Source of the DNA: Pollenia angustigena
Lineage: Eukaryota; Arthropoda; Insecta; Diptera; Polleniidae
Assembly: GCA_930367215.1 (NCBI GenBank)
Contig: OV884059.1
Coordinates: 35,641,882 to 35,705,881, forward strand
Length of the DNA: 64,000 bases
Direction: 5' to 3'
Below are positions 1 to 10,935 of this stretch, in pieces. Within the stretch, counting starts at the first letter, position 1, and every line of letters starts with the position of its first letter. The notes under the pieces were generated by a model. The model did not search any database. It was not told where the DNA came from and was given only the letters and a program-made list of their open reading frames with translations. The translations under genes and the position numbers were made by a program.

Positions 1-109
1 TTATAAAAGCGTTGTTATAACATTTGCATTAACAACCGTGTTATAACATGAGAAAACTTCTAACATGATGAGTCTATACCTAACACTAACATCATATTAG
101 TGTTTAATA

Positions 110-1024
110 GTATGTTTCCATTATAAGGAAATCAAGTTGATGTGAGGAAATCATGTCGAAGTGTTTCCATTATGTTTTAAGAGTTTTTGTGTTCGAATTT
201 TCGAAATCAATTTGACGTTTGTGTTGTTTATTTTTGTAAGACAAAAGAAACAAAAATTGGTTTAATAATAATTTGCAATAGCAAAATAAAAAAAAAACCC
301 TTAAAAAAATGGAAAATAGCATTGAGTTTTTATTAAATTATATTCAACACAACAACGGCTTAATAGCAAAAGTATGTAACTACTTTTCAAATGCTACAAT
401 TTTGTGTCAACGTCAACGCCAAATATGTCTGCAAAGAATCAGGAGGAATCGTATAAAAAAGTATTTGTTAATTCTGGAGCCTCTCAGCATATCTATTTTA
501 GTGGCCCATAGGTCGCACAAAACGGATTCCTCTCTATTTGACCATATTTTCTTTCTTTTTTGTTTCCTTTTTTCAATAGCCGATGTCATTTTTCAAAAAT
601 TTATATATTTTTTAGAAAACCTAAAAGTCAAATTGCTTACAATTTAAATTTATAATAAAAGATTAATTGCAATTTTAGCAATACTTTGTAAATACAAAAA
701 ATTTTCTTTTTTAATTTTCTTCTTTCCACTTAACAAAAAACAAATCTTTTTTCAATTTGTCAACAAATAAAATCCGCCATTATTATTCTTACTGAAATGT
801 CACTTTTTCGGATTTGAAACTCACCAATAATGGATTCCCCAGAGTTGCATTTGTAATAATAGCAGCCGCACAGTGTTGCACAGACAAATTTCGACATAAT
901 TTGGAGCAAATCAAGTCATTTGAGATAATTTGCTCAATATGAAAAATGTATAGGAAATCATGTCGCAAATTACTTAATTTGGGCCAATCAAATTTTTTGG
1001 CCTAAATCATGTTAATGGAAACGT
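110..1024. mobile_element. Possible PIF/Harbinger-like element, internally deleted
   Basis: The ends are similar inverted sequences: GTATGTTTCCATTA on the left (110-123) and, read backwards, CTACGTTTCCATTA on the right (ending near 1024). Subterminal copies of a 'gaaatcatgtcg' motif lie near both ends (about 147 and 955). The flanking dinucleotide is TA on both sides, and the exact duplication length (TA or a 3-bp TWA) cannot be resolved. The only sizeable reading frame is a short, arginine-rich one at 309-647. The size (about 0.9 kb) and the lack of a transposase core fit a non-autonomous derivative. The family call is an inference. Confidence 0.35.
309..647 (+). CDS. Short basic ORF, possible N-terminal piece of a transposase
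   Basis: A 112-residue open frame starting at ATG 309, inside the element with GTTTCCATTA inverted ends. Residues about 34-52 are rich in Arg and Gln (RQRQ...RIRRNRIKK), which recalls the arginine-rich N-terminus of Harbinger-type transposases. The second half is hydrophobic and phenylalanine-rich and looks like read-through of AT-rich DNA. No catalytic domain is visible. It may be a spurious ORF or a truncated N-terminal exon. Confidence 0.25.
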   Translation: MENSIEFLLNYIQHNNGLIAKVCNYFSNATILCQRQRQICLQRIRRNRIKKYLLILEPLSISILVAHRSHKTDSSLFDHIFFLFCFLFSIADVIFQKFIYFLENLKVKLLTI

Positions 1025-1299
1025 AGTATAAGTTAAGCATTTCATGTCAGTTGTAGACTGCATGTAACGACGAGGCCACACAACAAAAAACGTGTTTGGC
1101 ACACGGCGAAGTTTTTTGTCAAAACGGCTTGGCACTTAATGTGATCAAAACGGAAGTATAATTAGTAAATATTGTTAACTAAAACATAATTGCCATGTCA
1201 TTATAAAAATTAATAAATAAAGTTAGTAAAACATATTACATATTTATTTTGAATTTGAATAAAAACAAGTTAAGAAAAAAATTTGAATTAATTTCAACA

Positions 1300-1660
1300 C
1301 AATGGTGAAAGCTGGAAGACTGTTTACCGCAATATCTATATCTGCTACTGTTTAAGGCGTTTTTAATTCATTTACCAGAGTTGGCTTTATATGGGGCCTA
1401 TAGTAAATAATAGGCCAATCATCATGAAATTCAAAAAATTAATCTACGGTATGACAACACTGCCTATACTAAAAGAACACAAACAAACACACATACATGG
1501 TACAAACAATTTTGGTGAATATAGGCCCTTATGACGGTTCACAACTCAAATAAGTTGATATGTAATTTTTGTATGATGGTTTACAACTTTGCTATATTGC
1601 GGTGAACCAAAACATCAAAAATAATTACAACTCAACTGTGTGTGATTACTAATGATCGAT
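1300..1660. repeat. Dispersed fly repeat fragment
   Basis: The stretch at 1305-1440 ('gaagactgtttaccgc', 'ttaccagagttggctttatat') is similar to 41430-41500 and neighbouring sequence. 1480-1660 resembles 8995-9110 (shared 'acacatacatgg' followed by 'ttttggtgaatata'). It is therefore a copy of an interspersed non-coding repeat. The remainder of 1025-1735 shows nothing else I can name. Confidence 0.5.
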
Positions 1661-1765
1661 GGAGCCGTATTCTGATTTAAGGGAAATCGAAAAAAGTGGG
1701 CGGGCCAATATTTTTTCATTTATTTATTTAATATATATTTAGGTCTATGGATAAATCCTTACAGC

Positions 1766-2540
1766 CTAATACAAATGAGTATTTAACTTAAGTATAATAA
1801 AACGTTTAACAATATTTAAATCTAGAGAAAAATCAATAAATTCAAACATTTCATTAAAGCAACAACACAGTTTTCTAAATGGGTCTGCCATAGCATAGTT
1901 AGTTCGGAAAGTTTTTATAAATAAGGGATAATAGTACCGTACCGTACGTTGTGGAATGTTAAATGATAATCTGCTTAATAAAAAATTGGAGCATACTTTT
2001 CTATTTATTAAGTTATTTACAAATGAGACATTTAGCATAACTCTGCGACTTTTCAGTATTGGCAAACGTATTAAGGATAATCTTGTAGAATATGAGGGCA
2101 GATAATCATATTCTCGGTATCTATCTCTCAGGCAAAAAAGTAAGAATTGTTTCTGAATGGATTCAATATGAACCATATAATGTGGATCCCATACAATCGA
2201 ACCGTATTCCATGATTGGTCTAACGAGCGATGTGTAAAGTTGTTTAGTGACTAAAGGATCATTAAATTCTTTTGCCGAACGTTAAAAAAAGCCAGAGAAC
2301 AACGAGACCTGTTGACAGTCATGTTATGTGTTGAATAAAATCCAATTTTATATCCAGTAAAATTCCAAGATCCATAATTGTGTCCACTGTCTCGATTTTA
2401 TAGTCACCGAGTTTACAGTTATTTATAATACAACATTTTCTAGAAAAGCGCATATGTTTACATTTCATTAGGTTTAATTCCATTAGGTTATGTTTACACC
2501 AATTATAAAATGTTTCTAAGTCTTCCTGAAGATAAATGTG
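1766..2540 (-). pseudogene. LINE ORF2 C-terminal region (decayed)
   Basis: Minus strand. The open part at 2212-1766 encodes 148 residues beginning MEYGSIVWDPHY, followed by 'IESIQKQFLLFCLRDR'. This is the conserved segment downstream of the RT in jockey/CR1-type ORF2 (pattern LEYaS.vW.P....i..iE.vQ..f..f). Between 2540 and 2212 the frame is shifted and interrupted, so the connection to the RT is broken. The stop is close to the (tttA)n-like 3' end of the element. It is a non-functional remnant. Confidence 0.75.
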
Positions 2541-2542
2541 TT

Positions 2543-3276
2543 CTAAAGAGTTCGTGATGTTAAGAATATTTTTACATCGTCCGCGAACATTAGTATATGT
2601 GAATGTTTAATAATTTCAGGCATGTCGTTCATAAAGAGCAGAAACAAAAGAGGGCCTTGCGGAACACAGGATTTTACCAATATAGGTTTAGAAGTTGAAA
2701 ACCTAAATTTTACGCATTGTATTCTGCCGAGAAGATATGATTTTAGCCAGCTTACATAAATTTTGTCGAAACCCATAATATCAATTTTTTTAGGAGAAGG
2801 TTGTGATTTACCTTATCAAATGCCTTACTGAAGTCGGTATAAATAACGTCAGTATGTTGGTTTTTGACAAATCCTTCATTTACCAAAGTTGTTAGTTCTA
2901 AAATTTTTTTCATAGTTGATGATTCTTTACGAAATCCGTGTTGAAAAGGTGTTAATAACGGTGAAACTTGATATACCAAGGATTCTAAAATACATTTTTC
3001 AAAAAGTTTTGGAATTGCGCTAAGTTTGGCTATACCTCTGTAATTAATCATATTTGATTTATTTCCAGATTTGAACAAGGGAATTAGATATGACTCTTTC
3101 CATATTTTTGGGAAATAACCATTGTGTATAGAAATATATATTAAAAATAATTGACAACGCCATTGCTAGGGCTTGCATACAATTTATTAAAATACTGCTT
3201 GGTATACCATCAGGACCCATTGAGTTTGAATACTTAAAAGATTTTAAACAATTGATAATATTGACTGTGGTTATTG
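2543..3276 (-). pseudogene. LINE reverse transcriptase core (decayed)
   Basis: Minus strand, two overlapping frames. The upstream frame (3078-2752) carries INYRGIAKLSAIPKLFEK, FQHGFRKESST and TDFSKAFDKVNHNLLLKKL, which are RT motifs 1-3. The downstream frame (2776-2543) has VPQGPLLFLLFMNDM and the catalytic box FADDVKIF. The usual glycine-rich residues between VPQG and LLF are missing, suggesting a small deletion of about four codons, and a frameshift near 2760 separates the two frames. Upstream, reading continues from 3276 (SMGPDGIPSSI) into the part beyond the 25.7-kb insertion. RT activity is lost. Confidence 0.85.
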
Positions 3277-3284
3277 GTGTAAAT
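3277..3284. repeat. Target-site duplication GTGTAAAT (left) of the 25.7-kb insertion
   Basis: The 8 bp GTGTAAAT immediately before the terminal CAGGG is repeated exactly at 28987-28994, immediately after the terminal CCCTG. Both copies lie within the LINE reading frame. Confidence 0.93.
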
Positions 3285-4143
3285 CAGGGTTTAAAAATTA
3301 GTAAATAGTTTTTTTTAAATATTCAAAACTAAAATATTTAAAGGTATTCATATTGCAAAAATATTCTAAATTAACTATTCAAAAATATTTAACCAGTGGC
3401 AATTTTATAATATAACAATTTGCAAAATATTAATATTTTCCCCGTATAAATATATTTTCTATAGAAATATTCAAATATTTTTAGTCACCATAAATATTAA
3501 ATGTTGTGTGTCTTCAATATCAATATATTACTGCCACACATTACAAACTGCCGAAGTATATGCGAAATGTACGAATATAAATAACAACAAAACAAAATAT
3601 GCCGTCTTGTTAATCATCGACTGCCAAAATATGCGACTATTACACACAAAATATTTAAATATTTCAGGGTGAATAGTAAACATATTATTAGTCGAAAAAT
3701 AAACTAATAATAGTCGCAATACGAAGAACAAAATATTTTTGTGTGTACATACAAAAAAGGTTTAAAGGAGGAAAGATTTAAAATAAGTCCCCTTATAGAC
3801 AGGCAAAGTTTACTTTGCAAAGTCTTGTGTAGTTCTCTTTTAAACTTTGTTTGGTGTTTAGACACACAAAGTTTAATTTGACAAATTTTTGTTTATTCGT
3901 TGTTGCAGCCAACTTCAGATACAGGGTTGATAAATGGCATTTTTTTAAATGTACTTAATACAGAAAAAAATTTACATTTTTTGCGCTAATTGTACTTAAT
4001 GCCAAAAAAATATTTTTTACAAGTTTTATTATTTGCTATACATTTATATTTGAAACGCATTTTTATGTAAGTCATTATTTTTTTCCTACATACATCTGAA
4101 AAATAAGTAGTTATAGAAGTAATTATAGTAGTTATATAGAAGA

Positions 4144-4880
4144 AACTAACTTCTGTGAATTGGGCGTTGCAGCGGGCCACCAGCTACAATTTGACATACA
4201 TTTCATTTTGGGCGCTAGTTTTTTGAAGAACAAAGTTTTCAAAAAACTATTTCTAGCCAATTCACTCATTTTACTTATTTGGCCCTGGGGCCAAATTTAG
4301 GACTTCTGACTAACTTCTGTGAATTGGGCGTTGTAGCGGGCCACCTTAGCTACAATTTGACATACATTTCATTTTGGGCGCTAGTTTTTTGTAGAACAAA
4401 GTTTTCAAAAAACTATTTCTAGCCAATTCACTCATTTTACTTTTTTGGCCCTGGGGCCAAATTTAGGACTTCTGACTAACTTCTGGGAATTGGGCGTTGT
4501 AGCGGGCCACCTTATCTACAATTTGACATACATTTCCTTTTGGGCGCTAGTTTTTTGTAGAATAAAGTTTTCAAAAAACTATTTCTAGCCAATTTACTCA
4601 TTTTACTTTTTTGGCCGTGGGGCCAAATTTAGGACTTCTGACTAGCTTCTGTGAATTGGGCGTTGTAGCGGGCCACCTTATCTACAATTTGACATACATT
4701 TCATTTTGGGCGCTAGTTTTTTGTAGAACAAAGTTTTCAAAAAAGTATTTCTAGCCAATTCGCTCATTTTACTTTTTTGGCACTGGGGCCAAATTTAGGA
4801 CTTCTGACTAACTTCTGTGAATTGGGCGTTGTAGCGGGCCACCTTATCTACAATTTGACATACATTTCATTTTGGGCGCT
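4144..4880 (-). repeat. 166-bp satellite array A (inverted orientation)
   Basis: About 4.4 tandem monomers. Each contains the landmarks 'gaattgggcgttgtagcggg', 'tttgggcgctagttttttg' and 'tggccctggggccaaattta'. The orientation is opposite to arrays B and D. The array ends abruptly at 'tttgggcgct' and passes into AT-rich DNA. No coding potential. Confidence 0.95.
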
Positions 4881-5726
4881 AAAAATAACTGTTATTTTTG
4901 TTCAAAAAAATAAGAGTTAAAAAATAACTGTTACTTTTGATCAAAAAAACAAAAATCAAAAAATAATTGTTATTTTTTTCAAAAAAATAAAAAACAGAAG
5001 GTATTTGTCATTGTTGTTCAAAATTACTTTTTAACAAGGATCGGAAAATGTTTTTTTATTTTGTTTCTAAAAAAATATTTATTGTGCAAGTTTAAAAAAT
5101 TCTACATTTTACAGAAAACAAAAAATTTCTAAAATAGTTTTGAAAAAAAAGACGTCGAAAAAAATAAATAAAATAAAGTTTTTGAAATAAAACGTTTTCT
5201 TAAAAACATAAAATAAAGTTTTGAAAATAAAACGTTTTCTTAAAAACATAAAAAAACAAAAACAAAATAATTATATTTAAGCATTGTCATAAAAATTTCA
5301 TTCTTCAAAACAAATTTCAATAAAATTTATGAAGAGGTTTCTGAGAATACATACATACATATTTCATTTTTGAAAAATACATACATAAAAAAAAAATTCT
5401 AAAAAAAAAAACGTTTTAAAAAATATTTTTCAACAAAAAAAAAAGTTTTTTGAAAATTTGTATTTGTTTTTTTTTTACAAAAAAAGTTTTTGCTATTTTT
5501 TGAAACTATAAATTTTGTTTTCAAAGAAAATGTTTTTTTTCTTTTTCGTTTAAATTTTAAACACAGAAAAACAATATTCTTTTTTTCACACACAAAAATT
5601 TTTTATTTAAAAAATAAAATTTAATTTTGTGTTTTCCGTTCGTAAAATCCGGTCCTTGCTTTTTAATTAAGACTAAACAAAAATTTTTTGTTCAGTTAAT
5701 TTACAAGTCTTAGAATCACTTCTGCA
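4881..5726. repeat. AT-rich simple-sequence spacer between inverted satellite arrays
   Basis: Low-complexity A/T-rich DNA with short degenerate repeats ('aaaataactgttatttt' several times near 4881-4980) and a local tandem duplication of about 55 bp ('aaaacgttttcttaaaaaca' at about 5190 and 5232). It sits as the loop between array A (inverted) and array B (direct). No gene. Confidence 0.7.
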
Positions 5727-7427
5727 GTCCTAAATTTGGCCCCAGGGCCAAAAAAGTAAAATGAGTGAATTGGCTAGAAATAGTTTTTTGAAAACTTTGT
5801 TCTACAAAAAACTAGCGCCCAAAATGAAATGTATGTCAAATTGTAGCTAAGGTGGCCCGCTACAACGCCCAATTCACAGAAGTTAGTCAGAAGTCCTAAA
5901 TTTGGCCCCAGGGCCAAATAAGTAAAATGAGTGAATTGGCTAGAAATAGTTTTTTGAAAACTTTGTTCTACAAAAAACTAGCGCCCAAAATGAAATGTAT
6001 GTCAAATTGTAGCTGGTGGCCCGCTACAACGCCCAATTCACAGAAGTTAGTCAGAAGTTCTAAATTTAGACCCAGGACCAAAAAAGTAAAATGAGTGAAT
6101 TGGCTAGAAATACTTTTTTGAAAACTTTGTTCTACAAAAAACTAGCGCCCAAAATTAAATGTATATCAAATTGTAGCTAAGGTGGCCCGCTACAACGCCC
6201 AATTCACAGAAGTTAGTCAGAAGTCCTAAATTTGGCCCCAGGGCCAAATAAGTAAAATGAGTGAATTATCTAGAAATACTTTTTTGAAAACTTTGTTCTA
6301 CAAAAAACTAGCGCCCAAAATGAAATGTATGTCAAATTGTAGCTAAGGTGGCCCGCTACAACGCCCAATTCACAGAAGTTAGTCAGAAGTCCTAAATTTG
6401 GCCCCAGGGCCAAATAAGTAAAATGAGTGAATTATCTAGAAATACTTTTTTGAAAACTTTGTTCTACAAAAAACTAGCGCCCAAAATGAAATGTATGTCA
6501 AATTGTAGCTAAGGTGGCCCGCTACAACGCCCAATTCACAGAAGTTAGTCAGAAGTCCTAAATTTGGCCCCAGGGCCAAATAAGTAAAATGAGTGAATTA
6601 TCTAGAAATACTTTTTTGAAAACTTTGTTCTACAAAAAACTAGCGCCCAAAATGAAATGTATGTCAAATTGCAGTTAAGGTGGCCCGCTACAACGCCCAA
6701 TTCACAGAAGTTAGTCAGAAGTTCTAAATTTAGACCCAGGACCAAAAAAGTAAAATGAGTGAATTGGCTAGAAATACTTTTTTGAAAACTTTGTTCTACA
6801 AAAAACTAGCGCCCAAAATTAAATGTATATCAAATTGTAGCTAAGGTGGCCCGCTACAACGCCCAATTCACAGAAGTTAGTCAGAAGTCCTAAATTTGGC
6901 CCTGGGGCCAAATAAGTAAAATGAGTGAATTATCTAGAAATACTTTTTTGAAAACTTTGTTCTACAAAAAACTAGCGCCCAAAATGAAATGTATGTCAAA
7001 TTGTAGCTAAGGTGGCCCGCTACAACGCCCAATTCACAGAAGTTAGTCAGAAGTCCTAAATTTGGCCCCAGGGCCAAATAAGTAAAATGAGTGAATTATC
7101 TAGAAATACTTTTTTGAAAACTTTGTTCTACAAAAAACTAGCGCCCAAAATGAAATGTATGTCAAATTGTAGCTAAGGTGGCCCGCTACAACGCCCAATT
7201 CACAGAAGTTAGTCAGAAGTCCTAAATTTGGCCCCAGGGCCAAATAAGTAAAATGAGTGAATTATCTAGAAATACTTTTTTGAAAACTTTGTTCTACAAA
7301 AAACTAGCGCCCAAAATGAAATGTATGTCAAATTGCAGCTAAGGTGGCCCGCTACAACGCCCAATTCACAGAAGTTAGTCAGAAGTCCTAAATTTGGCCC
7401 CAGGGCCAAATAAGTAAAATGAGTGAA
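5727..7427 (+). repeat. 166-bp satellite array B
   Basis: About ten monomers in the direct orientation, with period 166 bp (164 bp in units that lack two bases in 'gctaagg'). Diagnostic variants ('ttctaaatttagacccagg' at about 6058 and about 6718, each followed by 'gaattatctag' monomers) show a four-monomer higher-order unit repeated twice. The array ends at 'gagtgaagttcaatag', where unit F starts. Confidence 0.95.
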
Positions 7428-7727
7428 GTTCAATAGAAATTTATGAGTGAAGTTTAATAGAAATTTATTTTTTTTTTGAACTTAAAATATATATTTTTAA
7501 GGAATCCAACACAAACATTTGTAAACTAATTTAAATATATTAGTTTTTCTAATAGTTTGTCGCAATGTATTAATTATTTATTATTTTATAAATAACATTT
7601 CCGGTTTTACTTTGTTATCTTGCCGAAATACTCTCCCATACACCGAAAACAAGAAGAAGATATTATTCTCTATAAAATGGCTAAAGTTGCCATATATATT
7701 CACAATATTTCGCTATTTTAGCTTATA
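7428..7727 (+). repeat. Terminal unit F, truncated copy
   Basis: A non-satellite flank (about 300 bp) that follows array B. It is nearly identical to 13797-14096 and inverted at 10299 down to about 10000 (landmarks 'ccggttttactttgttatct' and 'aagaagaagatatt'). This copy lacks the outermost roughly 26 bp ('ggccgcacctaagtttag') found in the other two, so the foldback end is truncated here. Confidence 0.85.
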
Positions 7728-7781
7728 GTTTACTATGTTAAACTTGGCAGCTCAAAATATTATTGGCTATTTGGTTGTCAA

Positions 7782-9972
7782 CAGGGTTGTCAGATTTTTT
7801 TGAGCTCCATCGCCAAACCGGATGTCAGAAATCGCCAAACGTCGATTTTGTTCAGTTTTTGTAAAATTTTCTTTTTTATACCCTTCACCTCAGGTGGAAA
7901 AGGGTATATATAAGTTTGTCATAACGTTTGTAATTTCCACAATATTGATTTTAGACCCCATAAAGTATATATATTCTGGGACCTTATGAGGAGAGAACTT
8001 GATTTAACGATGTCCGTCTGTCCGTCTTACGTTTGATATGTGTTTTCCGGATAATCCAGACATGATAGCGGCTAGGTTGTTTTACATTTATGTTACATAC
8101 AGTCCACCATTTCTTGCTATTGAAATTCAGCCAGATCGGCCCAAAAATGACGTAGATATGAGCAAAAAACCACGACTACCTCTAAATTTTTCCAAAAATC
8201 CCTTGTTGCTGTTGTATTTTTTTAATTTCTGTATATCTTGAGAACGGCAAGAGCCAAAGTTTCCAAATTAGGTACACACATTTAGGTTTCCAATACACAC
8301 CATCCTACAAAATGTGGGCGGGATTGGAGAAGTGGGCGTGGTACCTCCCGTACAAAAAAAATTAAAAATTTTATAAAAACCTAAATTTAAGGCTACCATA
8401 TGTCCTATGGATATGACTTATATATCAAAATATCGGAAATTAGTAGAATATATTTTATAAAAAACTCGGGAAAATCGGTTCAGATACAAAAAAGTTATGA
8501 CCAAAATTAAAATTTTTTTTTTAAATACCCAACTTTCGGGAACCATAGATCTCCCCGAGTCCAAGTTTTATAACCCAACTAATTGGCAAATTTCTTCTTA
8601 AACACGTCGGTATATAAATCTGTCAAATCGGTTAAAAAATGGCTGAGTTATAATCAAAATACTGAAATCCCAAAAATTACTCTTTTTATACCCTTCACCT
8701 CAGGTGGAAAAGGGTATATATAAGTTTGTCATAACGTTTGTAATTTCCACAATATTGATTTTAGACCCCATAAAGTATATATATTCTGGGACCTTCTGAG
8801 GAGAGAACTTGATTTAACCATGTGATGTCCCTCTACCCCCCCCCCTTTCAATTGCTTACATATACTAGCATAATGCCCAATATGATTTTCGTTATCACCC
8901 TTCTTTATTATTTTATCTATTTAACGAAAATATTTTTACAAATAGAAACTAGGAATTTGTGTGTTTTTTGCTACTTAAAAACTCGCCAAAAAAGAAAAAA
9001 GAAAACAAACAAACACACATACATGGCGCAAACTATTTTGGTGAATATATTTCCCAACTTTGTGGTGAACAAAAACATCAGAAGTAATTACAACAAAACT
9101 TTGTTGAATTTTGTGAACAGTCAACGTGCCATATTTTATTTTAATGATATTCGATTAACGTTCCTTCATGGTTCAGTTGTCTAGGGGGTTTGTTAGAAAC
9201 TGAGAGTTCCCGGTTCGATTCTTGGTTTTTTAAAAAGAAAATTTTTTTTTTAATATTTTTATTTTTTTTATGTTCTAAAAAAGATTTAAAAAAAATATTT
9301 ACCAGTTTTCGCTTTTTAAATTTTATTTATAATGAAGTTTGAGGTATTGCAAATATGTATGTATATGTAAAAATTATTTAGTTTTTGTCTAGTTGCTCTG
9401 TATTCTGCTCGCACAATGGTGAAGGGTATATAAGATTCGGCACAGCCGAATATAGCACTCTTACTTGTTTTATATTAAATTTTGGATACAAAAAGCGCTG
9501 GTATAATTTTTCAGTCAAAAATCGCCAATAACTAAGAAAAAATACAAAAAAGTCGCCGAAGTAAATTTTGTTTTGTTTCTATAATTTTTTTTTTTTAATT
9601 AAATCAAATGGAGATTATATTCATATGTGTTCAGCTAAAAACTTAAATTAAGTACACAAGTCTATAATATCGTACACTTCAGCCTCACCGATTTCATTAC
9701 TGGAGTTTTGACCTACATACTTATAGAATTAAATAGTGACTGAATATAAAATTCACTTAATATGTTTTTTTATGTTAGTAATGATAACAAAAAATCACAA
9801 GTTGTAAAACAAAATCGCCGAAATAATATAAATGCTAAAAATAGCCAAGTTAATCGCCAGTTATATCAGAAATCGCCATAATAGTCGCTAGTCGCCAAAT
9901 GGGAAATCCCATCGCCAGACACGTTTCAAAATCGCCATGTTTGGCGAGAAATCGCCATATCTGACAGCCCTG
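7782..9972. mobile_element. hAT-like non-autonomous element
   Basis: The ends are CAGGGTTGTCAGATTTTTT at 7782 and, read inward from 9972, CAGGGCTGTCAGATAT. Both ends are followed by runs of 'aatcgcca/tcgccaaa' motifs, which gives subterminal symmetry. No matching 8-bp duplication is present (GTTGTCAA versus CCGAGCAG), and the right end abuts foldback element X exactly. It contains two direct copies of a roughly 130-bp fly repeat (about 7877 and about 8688) and no recognisable coding sequence. ORF-like stretches at 8038 and 8822 are not supported. Confidence 0.55.
7877..9460 (+). repeat. Dispersed fly repeat with 'gggtatata' ends, two tandem heads
   Basis: 'acccttcacctcaggtgg' followed by 'aaaagggtatatataag' occurs at about 7880 and again at about 8690, and the next roughly 130 bp ('ctgggacctt...gaggagagaac') are almost identical in the two. 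The block ends near 9412-9460 with 'ggtgaagggtatataagatt'. Related pieces lie at 36480-36640, 37005-37085 and 41300-42210. This is a non-coding interspersed repeat; I do not assign a family. Confidence 0.65.
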
Positions 9973-10298
9973 CCGAGCAGAACTAAACTTAGGTGCGGCC
10001 AAGTTAAAATAGCGAAATATTGTGAATAGATATGGCAACTTTACCCATTTTATAGAGAATAATATCTTCTTCTTGTTTTCGGTGTATGGGAGAGTATTTC
10101 GGCAAGATAACAAAGTAAAACCGGAAATGTTATTCATAAAATAATAAATAATTAAAATATTGCGACAAACTATTAGAAAAACTAATATATTTAAATTAGT
10201 TTACAAATGTTTGTGTTGGATTCCTTAAAAATATATATTTTAAGTTTAAAAAAAATAAATTTCTTTTAAACTTCACTCATAAATTTCTATTGAACTTC

Positions 10299-10935
10299 AC
10301 TCATTTTACTTATTTGGCCCTGGGGCCAAATTTAGGACTTCTGACTAACTTCTGTGAATTGGGCGTTGTAGCGGGCCACCTTATCTACAATTTGACATAC
10401 ATTTCATTTTGGGCGCTAGTTTTTTGTAGAACAAAGTTTTCAAAAAAGTATTTCTAGCCAATTCGCTCATTTTACTTTTTTGGCACTGGGGCCAAATTTA
10501 GGACTTCTGACTAACTTCTGTGAATTGGGCGTTGTAGCGGGCCACCTTATCTACAATTTGACATACATTTAATTTTGGGCGCTAGTTTTTTGTAGAATAA
10601 AGTTTTCAAAAAACTATTTCTAGCCAATTTACTCATTTTACTTTTTTGGCCGTGGGGCCAAATTTAGGACTTCTGACTAGCTTCTGTGAATTGGGCGTTG
10701 TAGCGGGCCACCTTATCTACAATTTGACATACATTTCATTTTGGGCGCTAGTTTTTTGTAGAACAAAGTTTTCAAAAAAGTATTTCTAGCCAATTCGCTC
10801 ATTTTACTTTTTTGGCACTGGGGCCAAATTTAGGACTTCTGACTAACTTCTGTGAATTGGGCGTTGTAGCGGGCCACCTTATCTACAATTTGACATACAT
10901 TTCATTTTGGGCGCTAGTTTTTTGTAGAACAAAGT
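10299..10935 (-). repeat. 166-bp satellite array C (inverted orientation)
   Basis: About 3.8 monomers in the same orientation as array A, running from unit F to the head-to-head junction at about 10935 ('tgtagaacaaag' joined to 'tcctaaatttggcccc'). Confidence 0.95.

Noticed and set aside
5399..5593. Lys/Phe-rich minus-strand ORF
   Set aside because: It is a translation of A/T homopolymer-rich spacer DNA.
8822..9184. 120-residue plus-strand ORF
   Set aside because: It lies in a dispersed non-coding repeat related to 1480-1660, and the translation has no conserved features.
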